From: Rahnella aceris | GTDB lineage: Bacteria; Pseudomonadota; Gammaproteobacteria; Enterobacterales; Enterobacteriaceae | DNA: 64,000 bases | Direction of reading: 5' to 3' | Assembly (NCBI RefSeq): GCF_011684115.1 | Contig: NZ_JAADJV010000001.1 | Location: forward strand, 2,232,001 to 2,296,000 | Shown here: positions 46,168-55,918 of the stretch, one piece after another | Numbering within the stretch: the first letter of the stretch is position 1 | How the letters are laid out: every line of letters starts with the position of its first letter | Made by a program: the position numbers and the translations under genes | Notes under the pieces: generated by a model | What the model was told of the DNA's origin: nothing | Seen by the model: the letters and a program-made list of their open reading frames with translations, nothing else | Databases searched by the model: none

Positions 46168-47184
46168 ATGTACGTCTTAGTCACAGGTGGTAGCGGTTAC
46201 ATCGGTAGTCATACTTGCGTGCAACTGATTGATGCAGGCTTTACGCCAATCATTCTTGATAACCTTCATAACAGCAAAGTCAGCGTACTGGAACGCATCC
46301 ACAGCCTGACCGGCAAAACGCCGCTGTTCTACGAAGGTGATATTCGCGACCGCGCGCTTCTCGATAAAATTTTCAGTGAGCACCCTGTTCATTCCGTCAT
46401 TCATTTCGCTGGCTGGAAAGCCGTGGGTGAATCGGTGGCAAAACCGCTGGCTTATTATGACAACAACGTCACCGGCACGCTGGTGCTGGTTGAAGCCATG
46501 CGTGAAGCTGGCGTTAAAAACCTGATTTTCAGCTCTTCGGCGACCGTGTATGGCGATCAGCCAAAAACGCCTTACGTTGAAGATTTCCCGACCGGCAATC
46601 CGTCCAGCCCGTACGGCCGCAGCAAACTGATGGTCGAGCAAATTCTGCAGGATGTGCAGCGTGCAGAACCTGAATGGAGCATTACGCTGCTGCGTTACTT
46701 CAACCCGGTCGGCGCACATCCGTCTGGCCTGATGGGTGAAGATCCCCAGGGCGTGCCAAATAACCTGATGCCATTTATCGCGCAGGTAGCGGTAGGCCGT
46801 CGTGAGTCCGTGGCGATTTTCGGCAACGATTATCCGACACCGGACGGCACCGGCGTGCGTGATTATATCCATGTGGTGGATCTTGCCGACGGCCATCTGG
46901 CGGCAATGAAAACCCTGCACAACAAAGCGGGCGTACATATTTATAACCTGGGCGCGGGCTTCGGCCACAGCGTGCTGGATGTGGTAAATGCCTTCAGCAA
47001 AGCCTGCGGCAAGCCCGTGAATTACAAGTTTGCACCGCGCCGTGAGGGCGACTTACCGGCTTACTGGGCGGATCCGACCAAAGCGGCGAAAGAGCTGAAC
47101 TGGAAAGTCACCCGAACGCTTGAAGACATGGCCAACGATACCTGGCTATGGCAGTCGAAAAACCCGCAAGGCTACCCGGACTAA
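46168..47184 (+). CDS. galE: UDP-glucose 4-epimerase
   Basis: A 338-residue short-chain dehydrogenase-type epimerase. NAD-binding VTGGSGYIGSHT is at the N-terminus; the catalytic Ser/Tyr/Lys are in SSSATVYG and YGRSK (about 149-153). It interconverts UDP-galactose and UDP-glucose. Start at MYVLVTGGSGYIG; the 24 upstream codons are promoter DNA. First gene of galETKM. Confidence 0.97.
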   Translation: MYVLVTGGSGYIGSHTCVQLIDAGFTPIILDNLHNSKVSVLERIHSLTGKTPLFYEGDIRDRALLDKIFSEHPVHSVIHFAGWKAVGESVAKPLAYYDNNVTGTLVLVEAMREAGVKNLIFSSSATVYGDQPKTPYVEDFPTGNPSSPYGRSKLMVEQILQDVQRAEPEWSITLLRYFNPVGAHPSGLMGEDPQGVPNNLMPFIAQVAVGRRESVAIFGNDYPTPDGTGVRDYIHVVDLADGHLAAMKTLHNKAGVHIYNLGAGFGHSVLDVVNAFSKACGKPVNYKFAPRREGDLPAYWADPTKAAKELNWKVTRTLEDMANDTWLWQSKNPQGYPD

Positions 47185-47203
47185 GGTGCACTAAGGAAAG
47201 TTT

Positions 47204-48253
47204 ATGACCACGTTTAACCCGATTGATCACCCGCATCGTCGCTACAACCCGCTGACCGATCAGTGGGTGTTAGTCAGCCCGCACCGCGCAAAACGTCCGT
47301 GGCAAGGCCAGCAGGAAGCCGTTTCGCAGGAAACGCTGCCTGCGCATGACCCGGACTGTTTCCTGTGTCCGGGCAACACCCGTGTGACTGGCGATGTGAA
47401 TCCGAAATACACCGGCACGTTTGTGTTTACCAATGATTATGCCGCGCTGATGCCGGATACCCCTTTTGCGCCGGAAAGCGACGATCCACTGATGCGCGTT
47501 CAGAGCGCACGCGGCACCAGCCGGGTGATCTGTTTCTCGCCGGATCACAGCAAAACGCTGCCACAACTGTCGGTTGAAGCCCTGACGGAGATCGTCAGAA
47601 CCTGGCAGGAGCAAAGCGCGGATCTGGCAAAAACCTATCCATGGGTGCAGGTTTTTGAGAACAAAGGCGCGGCGATGGGATGCTCCAACCCGCATCCGCA
47701 TGGTCAGATCTGGGCCAACAGCTTCCTGCCTAACGAAGCCGAACGCGAAGATCGCCTGCAACGCACCTATCTTGAACAGCAAGGTTCGCCGATGCTGCTG
47801 GATTACGTGCAGCGCGAACTGGCCGATGGCAGCCGTACGGTGGTCGAAACCGAACACTGGCTGGCGGTGGTGCCTTACTGGGCAGCGTGGCCGTTCGAAA
47901 CCTTGCTGTTGCCGAAAGTTCACGTCAAACGCATTACCGAACTGAGCGATGCACAACGCGGTGATCTGGCGCTGGCGCTGAAAAAGCTGACCAGCCGTTA
48001 TGACAACCTGTTCCAGTGCTCTTTCCCGTATTCGATGGGCTGGCATGGCGCGCCATTTACCGAAGACGACAACGAACACTGGCAGTTGCACGCACATTTC
48101 TATCCGCCGTTGCTGCGTTCAGCCACGGTGCGCAAATTTATGGTCGGCTACGAAATGCTGGCTGAGACCCAACGCGACCTGACAGCGGAACAAGCCGCCG
48201 AGCGTCTGCGGGCGGTGAGTGATGTCCATTATCGTGAGGCCGGAGAAAAATAA
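47204..48253 (+). CDS. galT: galactose-1-phosphate uridylyltransferase
   Basis: A 349-residue HIT-superfamily transferase exchanging UMP between UDP-glucose and galactose-1-phosphate. The zinc site CxxC is DCFLCPGN and the nucleophile His is in [14 protein letters not shown] (about 164-170). A second His cluster is [11 protein letters not shown]. It is 19 bp after galE and its stop overlaps the galK start by 1 nt. Confidence 0.97.
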   Translation: MTTFNPIDHPHRRYNPLTDQWVLVSPHRAKRPWQGQQEAVSQETLPAHDPDCFLCPGNTRVTGDVNPKYTGTFVFTNDYAALMPDTPFAPESDDPLMRVQSARGTSRVICFSPDHSKTLPQLSVEALTEIVRTWQEQSADLAKTYPWVQVFENKGAAMGCSNPHPHGQIWANSFLPNEAEREDRLQRTYLEQQGSPMLLDYVQRELADGSRTVVETEHWLAVVPYWAAWPFETLLLPKVHVKRITELSDAQRGDLALALKKLTSRYDNLFQCSFPYSMGWHGAPFTEDDNEHWQLHAHFYPPLLRSATVRKFMVGYEMLAETQRDLTAEQAAERLRAVSDVHYREAGEK

Positions 48254-49401
48254 TGAAACTGAAGACCAAAACCCTGGAAATCTTTGCCGATAAATTCGGC
48301 TACCCTGCCACCATTACCATCAAAGCACCGGGCCGCGTAAATCTGATCGGCGAACATACCGATTACAACGACGGTTTCGTGCTGCCATGCGCCATCGATT
48401 ATGAAACAGTGATTGCCTGTGCACAGCGTAATGACCGCACCATCCGCGTGATCGCCGCCGATTTCGATAACGACGAAGACAGCTTCTCGCTCGACGAGCC
48501 TATTTTGCACAGCGATGCGCACCCGTGGGCCAACTACGTGCGTGGCGTGGTGAAGCATCTGATGCTGCGTAACAAAGATTTCTCCGGCGCGGACATGGTG
48601 ATCAGCGGCAATGTGCCACAGGGTGCAGGCCTGAGTTCATCCGCATCGCTGGAAGTGGCGGTCGGTCAGGCGCTGAAATCATTGTACGATCTGCCGCTGG
48701 ACGGCGTTGCGCTGGCACTGAACGGTCAGGAAGCGGAGAACCAGTTTGTCGGCTGTAACTGCGGCATTATGGATCAGCTTATTTCTGCGCTGGGCAAAGA
48801 AAATCATTCACTGCTGATCGACTGTCGCTCGCTGGAAACCCGTGCAGTGTCCATGCCGAAAAACGCCGCGGTGGTCATTATCAACTCCAACGTGAAACGC
48901 GGTCTGGTGGACAGCGAATACAATGCCCGTCGCGAACAGTGCGAAGTGGCGGCACGCTTCTTTGGCGTAAAAGCGCTGCGTGACGTTGACCCTGCCCTAT
49001 TCTTCTCCATTCAGGATGAGCTGGATCCGGTCGTTGCCCGCCGTGCACGTCACGTCATCACAGAAAATGACCGTACGCTGGCAGCAGCTGATGCGCTGGC
49101 CAGTGGCGACCTGAAACGTATGGGCGAGCTGATGGCAGAATCTCACGCCTCAATGCGTGATGATTTTGAAATCACCGTGCCGCAAATCGATAAGCTGGTG
49201 GAAATCGTTAAAGAAGTGATTGGCGATAAAGGCGGCGTGCGCATGACCGGCGGCGGCTTTGGCGGTTGCATCGTGGCGCTGGTGCCGGAAGACATGGTGG
49301 AGAAAGTCCGTCATGCCGTTGAACAGCAATATCACGCGCACAGCGGTCTGAAAGAAACCTTCTACGTTTGCACAGCTTCCCAAGGAGCAGGCATATGCTA
49401 A
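48253..49401 (+). CDS. galK: galactokinase
   Basis: A 382-residue GHMP kinase phosphorylating galactose at C1. Motif 1 [20 protein letters not shown] (sugar binding), motif 2 [20 protein letters not shown] (ATP binding) and motif 3 [17 protein letters not shown] are all complete. Start overlaps galT by 1 nt. Ends with GAGIC, overlapping galM by 7 nt. Confidence 0.97.
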   Translation: MKLKTKTLEIFADKFGYPATITIKAPGRVNLIGEHTDYNDGFVLPCAIDYETVIACAQRNDRTIRVIAADFDNDEDSFSLDEPILHSDAHPWANYVRGVVKHLMLRNKDFSGADMVISGNVPQGAGLSSSASLEVAVGQALKSLYDLPLDGVALALNGQEAENQFVGCNCGIMDQLISALGKENHSLLIDCRSLETRAVSMPKNAAVVIINSNVKRGLVDSEYNARREQCEVAARFFGVKALRDVDPALFFSIQDELDPVVARRARHVITENDRTLAAADALASGDLKRMGELMAESHASMRDDFEITVPQIDKLVEIVKEVIGDKGGVRMTGGGFGGCIVALVPEDMVEKVRHAVEQQYHAHSGLKETFYVCTASQGAGIC

Positions 49402-50441
49402 AACCTGAAAACACGCAACTGGCGCCCGATGGCCAGCCGTTTGAACAGGTTACGCTACAGAATGCGGCAGGTGCCACCGCCACATTCATGGACTGGGGCG
49501 CGACCTGGTTATCCTTTACCCTGCCGCTGACAGATGGCTCCACGCGTGAACTGCTGCTGGGCTGCCAGTCGCCGCAGGAATACATGAACCAGAGCGCGTA
49601 TCTGGGCGCGACCGTCGGACGTTATGCCAACCGTATCGCCCGCTCGCAGTTTGATATTGACGGCAAACCGCATCTGGTGGTCGCCAATCAGGGCGTGCAT
49701 CAGCTTCACGGCGGGCCGGAAGGTTTCCATGCGCGTCGCTGGACTATTCTCGAACAGACCGCGCAGAAGCTGACGTTCCAGCTATTTTCGGCCGACGGCG
49801 ATCAGGGTTATCCGGGCAACATGACGGCGAAAGTGCATTACCAGCTGACTGACGATAACCGTCTGGAAATCCGTTACGAAGCGACGGTTGATAAGCTGTG
49901 CCCGGTCAATCTGACCAATCATGCCTATTTCAATCTCGACGGCGAAGGCACCGATGCGCGCCAGCACAAGCTGCAACTGTTTGCGGACCGTTTCCTGCCG
50001 GTCGACAGCGATGGCATTCCCTGTGCGGATCCGACCCCGGTTGAAAACACCGGCATGAATTTCAACGCAGCCAAAACGCTGGCGAAAGATTTCCTCACCG
50101 ACCGCGACCAGCAACGCGTGAAAGGCTATGACCACGCCTATCTGCTCAACCGCACCTGCAACAGCGGCAGCAATCCGGCAGCGCATTTGTGGTCTGCCGA
50201 CGGCAAAGTCAAAATGACAATGTTTACGTCTGCGCCCGCCGTGCAACTCTACAGCGGTAATTTCCTGGGCGGAACACCGAACCGCAGCGGCGGTGAATAC
50301 GCCAGTTACAGCGGTGTCGCGCTGGAAAGCGAATTTCTGCCGGACAGCCCGAATCACGCCACCTGGCCGCAACCGAGCTGCTGGGTCAAACCGGGTCAGA
50401 CGTATAAGTCCTCGACGACGTATCAGTTCTTCGCGTTGTAA
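49395..50441 (+). CDS. galM: aldose 1-epimerase (mutarotase)
   Basis: A 348-residue beta-sandwich enzyme equilibrating alpha- and beta-galactose. Landmarks: [18 protein letters not shown], the first catalytic His in [19 protein letters not shown], the second in [13 protein letters not shown], and [11 protein letters not shown] with the general-base Glu near the C-terminus. The ATG chosen at 49395 has AAGGAGC 9 nt upstream and overlaps the end of galK by 7 nt; the frame upstream lies inside galK. Confidence 0.95.
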   Translation: MLKPENTQLAPDGQPFEQVTLQNAAGATATFMDWGATWLSFTLPLTDGSTRELLLGCQSPQEYMNQSAYLGATVGRYANRIARSQFDIDGKPHLVVANQGVHQLHGGPEGFHARRWTILEQTAQKLTFQLFSADGDQGYPGNMTAKVHYQLTDDNRLEIRYEATVDKLCPVNLTNHAYFNLDGEGTDARQHKLQLFADRFLPVDSDGIPCADPTPVENTGMNFNAAKTLAKDFLTDRDQQRVKGYDHAYLLNRTCNSGSNPAAHLWSADGKVKMTMFTSAPAVQLYSGNFLGGTPNRSGGEYASYSGVALESEFLPDSPNHATWPQPSCWVKPGQTYKSSTTYQFFAL

Positions 50442-50448
50442 TTCGTTC

Positions 50449-50478
50449 AGGACAGGGCTTCCAGGCTCTGTCCTTTTC
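50449..50478 (+). terminator. gal operon terminator
   Basis: AGGACAG and CTGTCCT arms with TTTT following, 8 bp after the galM stop. Confidence 0.75.
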
Positions 50479-50592
50479 CCAAACTTCTTCGAATTTGTGA
50501 CTGACTGCGCATCTGCTTCCGCACTTTCTCAGCTAAACATCTAAACTCAGAGGGTGTCCTGCATAAAAGGACGTTTATTAAGGAGTTTTGAT

Positions 50593-50925
50593 ATGCGTTT
50601 ACCTGTTGTGCTATCCCTGCTGGCAACGCTGTGCGCGGCGGGTTCCGCTCTGGCGGCGGACCCGGTGAAAGTCCCTTCTCCTGCTCAGACTGAGCAACGC
50701 CAAAAAATGACCGATTGTAATCAGCAGGCCACTACGCAGTCCCTGAAAGGGGATGAACGTAAAAAATTCATGAGCAATTGTCTGAAAGCAGAGGCTAAAA
50801 CTGACGATAAAATGAATCCTCAGCAGATGAAAATGAAAACCTGTAATGCCGATGCCGCGAAGCAAAATCTGAAAGGCGATGCGCGTAAATCCTTCATGAG
50901 TACCTGCCTGAAAAAAGCCAGCTGA
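50593..50925 (+). CDS. psiF: PsiF-family periplasmic protein
   Basis: A 110-residue exported protein: signal peptide MRLPVVLSLLATLCAAGS ending ALA. Two copies of the PsiF repeat follow, KMTDCNQQATTQSLKGDERK and KMKTCNADAAKQNLKGDARK, each with two Cys about 20 residues apart (DCN...NC, TCN...TC), which may be disulfide-bonded. E. coli psiF is phosphate-starvation induced; no clear pho box was found here. AGGAG is 8 nt before the chosen ATG; 13 upstream codons are excluded. Function unknown. Confidence 0.9.
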   Translation: MRLPVVLSLLATLCAAGSALAADPVKVPSPAQTEQRQKMTDCNQQATTQSLKGDERKKFMSNCLKAEAKTDDKMNPQQMKMKTCNADAAKQNLKGDARKSFMSTCLKKAS

Positions 50926-50943
50926 TCACGCTGACCTGCTTGT

Positions 50944-50985
50944 ACAAAACGCGCTGTCAGGGTGACCTTCTGCGCGTTTTGTTTT
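50944..50985 (+). terminator. psiF terminator
   Basis: Perfect 11-bp arms ACAAAACGCGC (50944-50954) and GCGCGTTTTGT (50972-50982), followed by TTT. Confidence 0.75.
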
Positions 50986-51084
50986 ACATCGTCGCAGCAA
51001 ATTCGTTATGTTTAATACAAACAGCGTCCCGCAAAGATTTCCTGAGGAAGTTTCAGATTGCTGAGTGGGATGCCCAGACCCTAT

Positions 51085-51103
51085 AATGATAACTGTTATC
51101 ATT
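51085..51103. promoter_or_regulatory. Fur box upstream of gpmA
   Basis: AATGATAAC-T-GTTATCATT is a perfect 9-1-9 palindrome matching the Fur consensus GATAATGATAATCATTATC at most positions, about 30 bp before the gpmA ATG. gpmA is Fur-regulated in E. coli. Confidence 0.9.
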
Positions 51104-51132
51104 GAAAATTGAGTTAACTGAGGAGTTTAGCT

Positions 51133-51885
51133 ATGGCTGTAACCAAGCTGGTGCTGGTAAGACACGGTGAGAGTGAGTGGAATAAAGAAAACCGCTTTAC
51201 CGGTTGGCATGATGTTGAACTGTCCGATAAGGGCCGCACCGAAGCAAAAGCTGCTGGTCAGCTGCTGAAAGACGAAGGCTTCCAATTCGATTTTGCATAC
51301 ACCTCTGTGCTGAAACGTGCCATCCACACACTGTGGAGCGTTTTGGACGAACTGAACCAGCCATGGCTGCCAGTTGAGAAATCCTGGAAACTGAACGAAC
51401 GTCATTACGGTGCGTTGCAGGGTCTGGATAAAGCAGAAACTGCACAGAAATACGGTGACGAGCAAGTTAAACAATGGCGTCGTGGTTTTGCTGTGACGCC
51501 ACCAGAACTGGATCGCGCTGACGAACGTTTCCCTGGCCACGACCCACGTTACGCTAAACTGACCGCGGCAGAACTGCCAACGACAGAAAGCCTGGCGCTG
51601 ACCATCGAACGCGTCATCCCTTACTGGACTGAAGTGATCAAACCACGCATCGCCAGCGGCGAGCGCGTCATCATCGCGGCACACGGTAATTCCCTGCGCG
51701 CACTGGTTAAATATCTCGACGACCTGAGCGAAGAAGAAATTCTGGAACTGAACATCCCTACCGGTGTTCCACTGGTTTACGAGTTTGACGAAAACTACAA
51801 ACCAATCAAACGTTACTATCTGGGTAATGCCGACGAAATCGCAGCGAAAGCAGCGGCCGTGGCAAACCAGGGTAAAGCGAAGTAA
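51133..51885 (+). CDS. gpmA: 2,3-bisphosphoglycerate-dependent phosphoglycerate mutase
   Basis: A 250-residue glycolytic enzyme interconverting 3- and 2-phosphoglycerate. The phospho-His motif is [20 protein letters not shown] (His at about 11), the acid is Glu in [13 protein letters not shown], and the second catalytic His is in [16 protein letters not shown] (about 184). Codon use looks strongly biased, as expected for a highly expressed gene. AGGAG is 10 nt before the ATG; a terminator follows. Confidence 0.97.
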   Translation: MAVTKLVLVRHGESEWNKENRFTGWHDVELSDKGRTEAKAAGQLLKDEGFQFDFAYTSVLKRAIHTLWSVLDELNQPWLPVEKSWKLNERHYGALQGLDKAETAQKYGDEQVKQWRRGFAVTPPELDRADERFPGHDPRYAKLTAAELPTTESLALTIERVIPYWTEVIKPRIASGERVIIAAHGNSLRALVKYLDDLSEEEILELNIPTGVPLVYEFDENYKPIKRYYLGNADEIAAKAAAVANQGKAK

Positions 51886-51924
51886 TTTCACGTTTTCTTC
51901 TGCGTTAAGCAGGAAGATTGGAAC

Positions 51925-51949
51925 AGGCACGCACACGCGTGCCTTTTTT
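51925..51949 (+). terminator. gpmA terminator
   Basis: AGGCACGC, 4 nt, GCGTGCCT followed by five more T, 40 bp past the stop. Confidence 0.88.
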
Positions 51950-52066
51950 GTTTTCTGAATCCGACACTCCCCCGCCCTTATCCGGATTTCCGGTAAATCC
52001 TCCCTGTTGTGAAAATCGTGATCCAACGCCGGCTTTTCAGATAACAGTTTTGCTACATTCATTTAA

Positions 52067-52101
52067 ACTTTCGAATGAAAGTAATTTAATATTCGTACGA
52101 A
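52067..52101. promoter_or_regulatory. two palindromes upstream of ybiU
   Basis: ACTTTC-GAAT-GAAAGT (52067-52082) and TTCGTACGAA (52092-52101) are perfect palindromes 10 bp apart in AT-rich DNA. They lie 32-66 bp before the ybiU ATG; candidate operator for an unidentified regulator. Confidence 0.45.
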
Positions 52102-52132
52102 ATAATCATTTCAGCAACCTGCCGGAGGTTTT

Positions 52133-53398
52133 ATGGATAACAGATTTACGTCAACGACATTACCTGTTGATTATAAAAAGAATATTATCGAGATGAAAAA
52201 ACAACTCCGCGCACAGATTAGCGATGTTGAAGGACTCTTCCGTCAGGTATGCGAAAAAATTGAAACGGAGATCGCCGCAGCACGGGCGGAGGAGGCAGCG
52301 AACGGGACTGCATGGCCACAAATCAGCTGGGCAGCGCTGGCGGAAGGCCGGGTTTCTGATGCGCAAATTGCTCAGGTGAAACGCCGCGGCTGTCTGGTGG
52401 TCCGTCAGACATTTGACCGCGATGACGCGCTGGCGATGGATAAATCCATGCTGCATTACCTCGATGCCAACCATTTCGATGAGGTCTACCGCGGGCCGGG
52501 TGATAACTTCTTCGGATCGCTGGAAGCTTCCCGGCCTGAAATTTATCCGATCTACTGGTCTCACGCGCAAATGGAAGCCAGACAGAGCCAGGAAATCGGC
52601 ACGGTTCAGTCATTTTTAAACCGTCTCTGGAAGTTCGGGGACCATCAGGGCGCATGGTTTAATCCTGACGTAAATATTATCTATCCGGACAGGATCCGCA
52701 GGCGTCTTCCGGGCACCACTTCTAAGGGGCTGGGCGCGCATACCGATTCCGGCGCGTTAGAACGCTGGCTGTTACCGGCGTATCAGAAAGTCTTCCGCAA
52801 GATTTTCACCAACCGTTTTGAGGAATACGATCCATGGGATGCGGCTTTCAGACCCGACGTCAATGAATACGATGTGGAAAACACGACGAAATGCTCAGCG
52901 TTCCGGACATTCCAGGGCTGGACTGCGCTATCTGATATGCAAACCGGACAGGGCTTGCTGCACGTCGTTCCGGTGCCTGAGGCGATGGCGTATGTGCTGC
53001 TGCGTCCGCTGCTTGATGATGTGCCGGAAGATGAACTCTGTGGCGTTGCGCCTGGCCGCGTTTTACCTGTTTCAGAAAAATGGCATCCGCATCTGATTAA
53101 AGGCCTGTGCAGTATTCCGGAACTTCAGGCGGGCGACTCGGTATGGTGGCATTGTGACGTCATTCATTCCGTCGCGCCGGTTGAAGATCAGCAAGGATGG
53201 GGAAATGTGATGTACATTCCAGCCGCGCCGCTGTGCGAAAAGAATGTCGCTTATGCCCGTAAGGTACACGAAGCGCTGAAGACAGGCGCTTCACCAGCGG
53301 ATTTCCCCCGCGAAAACTATGAAGCAAACTGGACAGGCCGATTCCTTGAACGAGATCTCAACGCTAACGGACGGCTGGGCGTAGGGCTGAAGAAGTAA
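52133..53398 (+). CDS. ybiU: DUF1479 family protein YbiU
   Basis: A 421-residue protein of the same length as E. coli YbiU. Sequence landmarks include KRRGCLVVRQTFDRDDAL, GLGAHTDSGALERWLLP and GDSVWWHCDVIHSVAP. The HTD and distal His (CDVIHSV) pattern suggests a double-stranded beta-helix, Fe(II)/2-oxoglutarate dioxygenase-like fold; catalytic role is not established. GGAGG is 8 nt before the ATG. It carries its own terminator. Confidence 0.92.
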   Translation: MDNRFTSTTLPVDYKKNIIEMKKQLRAQISDVEGLFRQVCEKIETEIAAARAEEAANGTAWPQISWAALAEGRVSDAQIAQVKRRGCLVVRQTFDRDDALAMDKSMLHYLDANHFDEVYRGPGDNFFGSLEASRPEIYPIYWSHAQMEARQSQEIGTVQSFLNRLWKFGDHQGAWFNPDVNIIYPDRIRRRLPGTTSKGLGAHTDSGALERWLLPAYQKVFRKIFTNRFEEYDPWDAAFRPDVNEYDVENTTKCSAFRTFQGWTALSDMQTGQGLLHVVPVPEAMAYVLLRPLLDDVPEDELCGVAPGRVLPVSEKWHPHLIKGLCSIPELQAGDSVWWHCDVIHSVAPVEDQQGWGNVMYIPAAPLCEKNVAYARKVHEALKTGASPADFPRENYEANWTGRFLERDLNANGRLGVGLKK

Positions 53399-53434
53399 CT
53401 CCGCGGCTACGTTTTCAGTAATGCATAAAACAAT

Positions 53435-53460
53435 AAGCCCCGATAATTAACCGGGGCTTT
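53435..53460 (+). terminator. ybiU terminator
   Basis: AAGCCCCG and CGGGGCTT form an 8-bp stem followed by TGACTTTC, about 37 bp after the stop. Confidence 0.7.
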
Positions 53461-53491
53461 GACTTTCTCATCAGGCAAAATCAGAAACACG

Positions 53492-53644
53492 TTAGCACTG
53501 AAAATAACGTTGTATTAATTGCGCAAGGAAAGCCATAAACAAGCCAAACCACAAGATTTTGATAAACCAGCGAGCGTACCGCCAGAGATAACGTTCCCTT
53601 TCATTAGCTTTGTGAATGGCTTTATCCAGTTCGTTTTCTGTCAT
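53492..53644 (-). CDS. small single-span membrane protein (50 aa)
   Basis: A frame too short for most gene callers. The product begins MTENELDKAIHKANERERYL, a charged amphipathic helix, then WRYARWFIKILWFGLFMAFL, AQLIQRYFQC: one Trp/Phe-rich membrane helix at about 21-42. ATGATG at 53644/53647 offers two starts behind AGCAGG. It is followed in the minus direction by no close gene and lies 18 bp after the stop of a 107-aa membrane protein on the same strand, so the two may be cotranscribed. No family recognised. Confidence 0.6.
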   Translation of the reverse strand: MTENELDKAIHKANERERYLWRYARWFIKILWFGLFMAFLAQLIQRYFQC

Positions 53645-53662
53645 CATCCTGCTCTTGCTTTA

Positions 53663-53986
53663 TCAGGTATTTGAATCTTCTACTATCCTGATATTCATCC
53701 GTTTAATACGTGAGTAAATCCACAATCCCAGGCAAATAAATGTTCCAAAGAATAGCGTGAACACTTGTGACATTAAGCAGGCAAGGACCGGCGCGGTGAT
53801 AAACGCTGTAATGCCATAGACGTATTCGCCATTCAGTAAAATCACGTCATACCCAAAAGCCCCCATAATTCCCATCAGCAAACCCACAGGTAAGGCTGCA
53901 AACAGCATGCCGACAGACACCAATTTATAGACAGTCCCGGCGGTAATTTTTCGGATTTCTATTGTTCTTATCTGTACTGCGTTCAT
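53663..53986 (-). CDS. hypothetical two- to three-span membrane protein (107 aa)
   Basis: Not recognised. The protein has a short charged N-terminus (MNAVQIRTIEIRKITAG), hydrophobic segments at about 19-45 and 57-95 (likely two or three helices, LFFGTFICLGLWIYSRI last) and a charged tail. The first hydrophobic stretch is glycine-rich (GLLMGIMGAFGYD), a pattern of small inner-membrane proteins. AGGGATGAG stands just before the ATG. It pairs with the 50-aa membrane protein downstream. Confidence 0.65.
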   Translation of the reverse strand: MNAVQIRTIEIRKITAGTVYKLVSVGMLFAALPVGLLMGIMGAFGYDVILLNGEYVYGITAFITAPVLACLMSQVFTLFFGTFICLGLWIYSRIKRMNIRIVEDSNT

Positions 53987-54123
53987 CTCTCATCCCTGTC
54001 AGTTTTTATTGTTAGCAAAAGATAATGTTACACCTCGCGGTGAAAAAATAAACTTCATATTCAACACATTGAGCGATGAATTCATGTAAGTTATTTCTGA
54101 ACGCCATCAAAAAGGAGATAACA

Positions 54124-54597
54124 ATGCCCGTCAGACTCGCCTGCCCCGATGAAGCGGAAATACTCTGGGAAATCAGAAATCAGGCTATCCGCCACGGATG
54201 TAAAAATACCTATGGCGCAGACATTGTGATGGCGTGGACGCCCGAACAGATGCCTGCCGGATATCGCAAAGCTATTGCGGAGAATCCTTTTTTTGTCGCA
54301 CAGGTGCACGGGCTGGAGACACCGGCGGCAACAGGTTTTCTCGATCTGAAAAATGGCAGTGTTGAAGCGATTTTTACGTTGCCGGAATTCGAAGGCAAAG
54401 GTCTCGCCACCCAAATTCTTGCTGCCATAAAAGCGGAAGCCAAATCGCGGGGATTCACAGCACTTACGCTGGCTTCCACACCGAATGCTTTTGAATTTTA
54501 TAAGAGGAACGGTTTCAGTCTGGTAAAAGAGAGTCTTTACCGCTCTGAGATGGCGAATGCTGATTTGCGTTGTATGGATATGAAATGCACGCTCTGA
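54124..54597 (+). CDS. GNAT-family N-acetyltransferase
   Basis: A 157-residue acetyltransferase of the GCN5 superfamily. The acetyl-CoA loop (motif A) is LPEFEGKGLATQILAAI (about 98-114) and motif B includes ALTLASTPNAFEFYKRNGFS. The N-terminus (PDEAEILWEIRNQAIRHGC) is the substrate-side helix pair. AAGGAG is 6 nt before the chosen ATG; the 16 codons upstream are excluded. Substrate unknown. It ends 65 bp before the stop of the convergent aroG. Confidence 0.88.
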   Translation: MPVRLACPDEAEILWEIRNQAIRHGCKNTYGADIVMAWTPEQMPAGYRKAIAENPFFVAQVHGLETPAATGFLDLKNGSVEAIFTLPEFEGKGLATQILAAIKAEAKSRGFTALTLASTPNAFEFYKRNGFSLVKESLYRSEMANADLRCMDMKCTL

Positions 54598-54611
54598 ACA
54601 TATTCAGGTAA

Positions 54612-54636
54612 TAAAAAGCCCCGCAAAAGCGGGGCT
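54612..54636 (-). terminator. aroG terminator
   Basis: AGCCCCGC and GCGGGGCT arms with T5 on the minus strand. It can also serve the convergent GNAT gene. Confidence 0.82.
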
Positions 54637-54662
54637 CAGAAAGATATGCTGGCGTTAAAGAA

Positions 54663-55715
54663 TTATCCGCGACGCGCTTTAACGGCGTTCGCGAGATTAC
54701 GCAGCAGCACTTCGGTATCTTCCCAGCCGATGCAGGCATCGGTCACGCTCTGGCCATAAAGCAGAGGTTCACCGCTGTCGAGGCTCTGATTCCCTTCGAC
54801 CAGATGACTTTCGACCATCACGCCCATCACCGCCTGTTCGCCACCCGCAATCTGACCACAAACGTCTTCACACACTTCCATCTGCTTTTTGAATTGCTTA
54901 CTGCTGTTGGCATGGCTGAAATCGATCATGATACGGGCTGGCAGTCCGCCTTTTTTCAGGCCTTCTTTCACTTCCTGCACATCCTGAGCACTGTAGTTTG
55001 GCTTTTTGCCGCCGCGCAGAATGATATGGCAGTCGTTATTCCCGCTGGTGTTCACGATAGCGGAGTGCCCCCATTTGGTGACAGACAGGAAGCAATGCGG
55101 CGCGCCAGCCGCGTTGATGGCGTCGATCGCCACTTTAATGGTACCGTCGGTGCCGTTTTTGAAACCAACCGGGCAAGATAAGCCGGAGGACAACTCACGG
55201 TGTACCTGAGATTCCGTGGTACGTGCGCCGATGGCACCCCAGCTCATTAAATCCGCCAGATATTGTGGCGTAATCATGTCCAGGAACTCGCCCGCCGCTG
55301 GCAGACCGCTGTCATTAATATCCAGTAACAGTTTGCGGGCAATGCGCAAACCGTCGTTAATCTGGTAGCTGTTATTCATGTGCGGATCATTAATGAGCCC
55401 TTTCCAGCCCACCGTAGTGCGCGGTTTTTCAAAATAAACACGCATCACCACTTCCAGCTCACCTTGCAGCTCTTCACGCATTTTCAGCAAACGGGCAGCG
55501 TATTCTTTCGCGGCTTTCGGATCGTTAATAGAGCACGGCCCGATGACGACAAGAAGGCGATCATCGTTTCCTTTCAGTATCTTATGAATGGCATTGCGAG
55601 CCTGAGAAACTGTTTTTGCCGCTTTGTCAGTGGCGGGAAATTTTTCGAGCAGGGCAACCGGAGGTAAAAGTTCTTTGATTTCTTTAATGCGTAAATCGTC
55701 GTTTTGATAATTCAT
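54663..55715 (-). CDS. aroG: DAHP synthase, Phe-sensitive
   Basis: A 350-residue class I 3-deoxy-D-arabino-heptulosonate-7-phosphate synthase, the first step of aromatic biosynthesis, condensing PEP with erythrose-4-phosphate. It starts MNYQNDDLRIKEIKELLPPV as in E. coli AroG. GPCSINDPKAAKEYA, FEKPRTTVGWKGL and DFSHANSSKQ are active-site or metal-site stretches. The near-identity to AroG in the N-terminal feedback region supports the Phe-sensitive isoform. A TyrR box lies 76 bp upstream. Confidence 0.96.
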   Translation of the reverse strand: MNYQNDDLRIKEIKELLPPVALLEKFPATDKAAKTVSQARNAIHKILKGNDDRLLVVIGPCSINDPKAAKEYAARLLKMREELQGELEVVMRVYFEKPRTTVGWKGLINDPHMNNSYQINDGLRIARKLLLDINDSGLPAAGEFLDMITPQYLADLMSWGAIGARTTESQVHRELSSGLSCPVGFKNGTDGTIKVAIDAINAAGAPHCFLSVTKWGHSAIVNTSGNNDCHIILRGGKKPNYSAQDVQEVKEGLKKGGLPARIMIDFSHANSSKQFKKQMEVCEDVCGQIAGGEQAVMGVMVESHLVEGNQSLDSGEPLLYGQSVTDACIGWEDTEVLLRNLANAVKARRG

Positions 55716-55790
55716 AACTGTTCCATTCGGGTGTTCATAAGAGACAAAGCGAAACGCTGACCGCGTTCAATCTAGCCGTATTGAATGTCA

Positions 55791-55810
55791 GTGTAAACCT
55801 GCTTTTACAC
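55791..55810. promoter_or_regulatory. TyrR box upstream of aroG
   Basis: GTGTAAA-CCTGCT-TTTACAC fits TGTAAA-N6-TTTACA exactly, with one more matched base at each end. TyrR with phenylalanine represses aroG in E. coli. Confidence 0.9.
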
Positions 55811-55918
55811 TTACGATTCGTCTCATTTTGATTTAGGACATAATTTATTTAGCTAGGCTTTTATCAGGCACATGAAAAACGACCATGGACCTTTAACGAA
55901 ACAATGGAGATGAACATT

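Noticed and set aside
46177..48097. Long frames antisense to galE and galT (263 and 275 codons)
   Set aside because: Mirror frames of biased genes with no recognisable domains.
51127..52062. 311-codon open frame antisense to gpmA
   Set aside because: Low-complexity Phe-rich translation created by the strong codon bias of gpmA on the other strand; no ribosome site or family.
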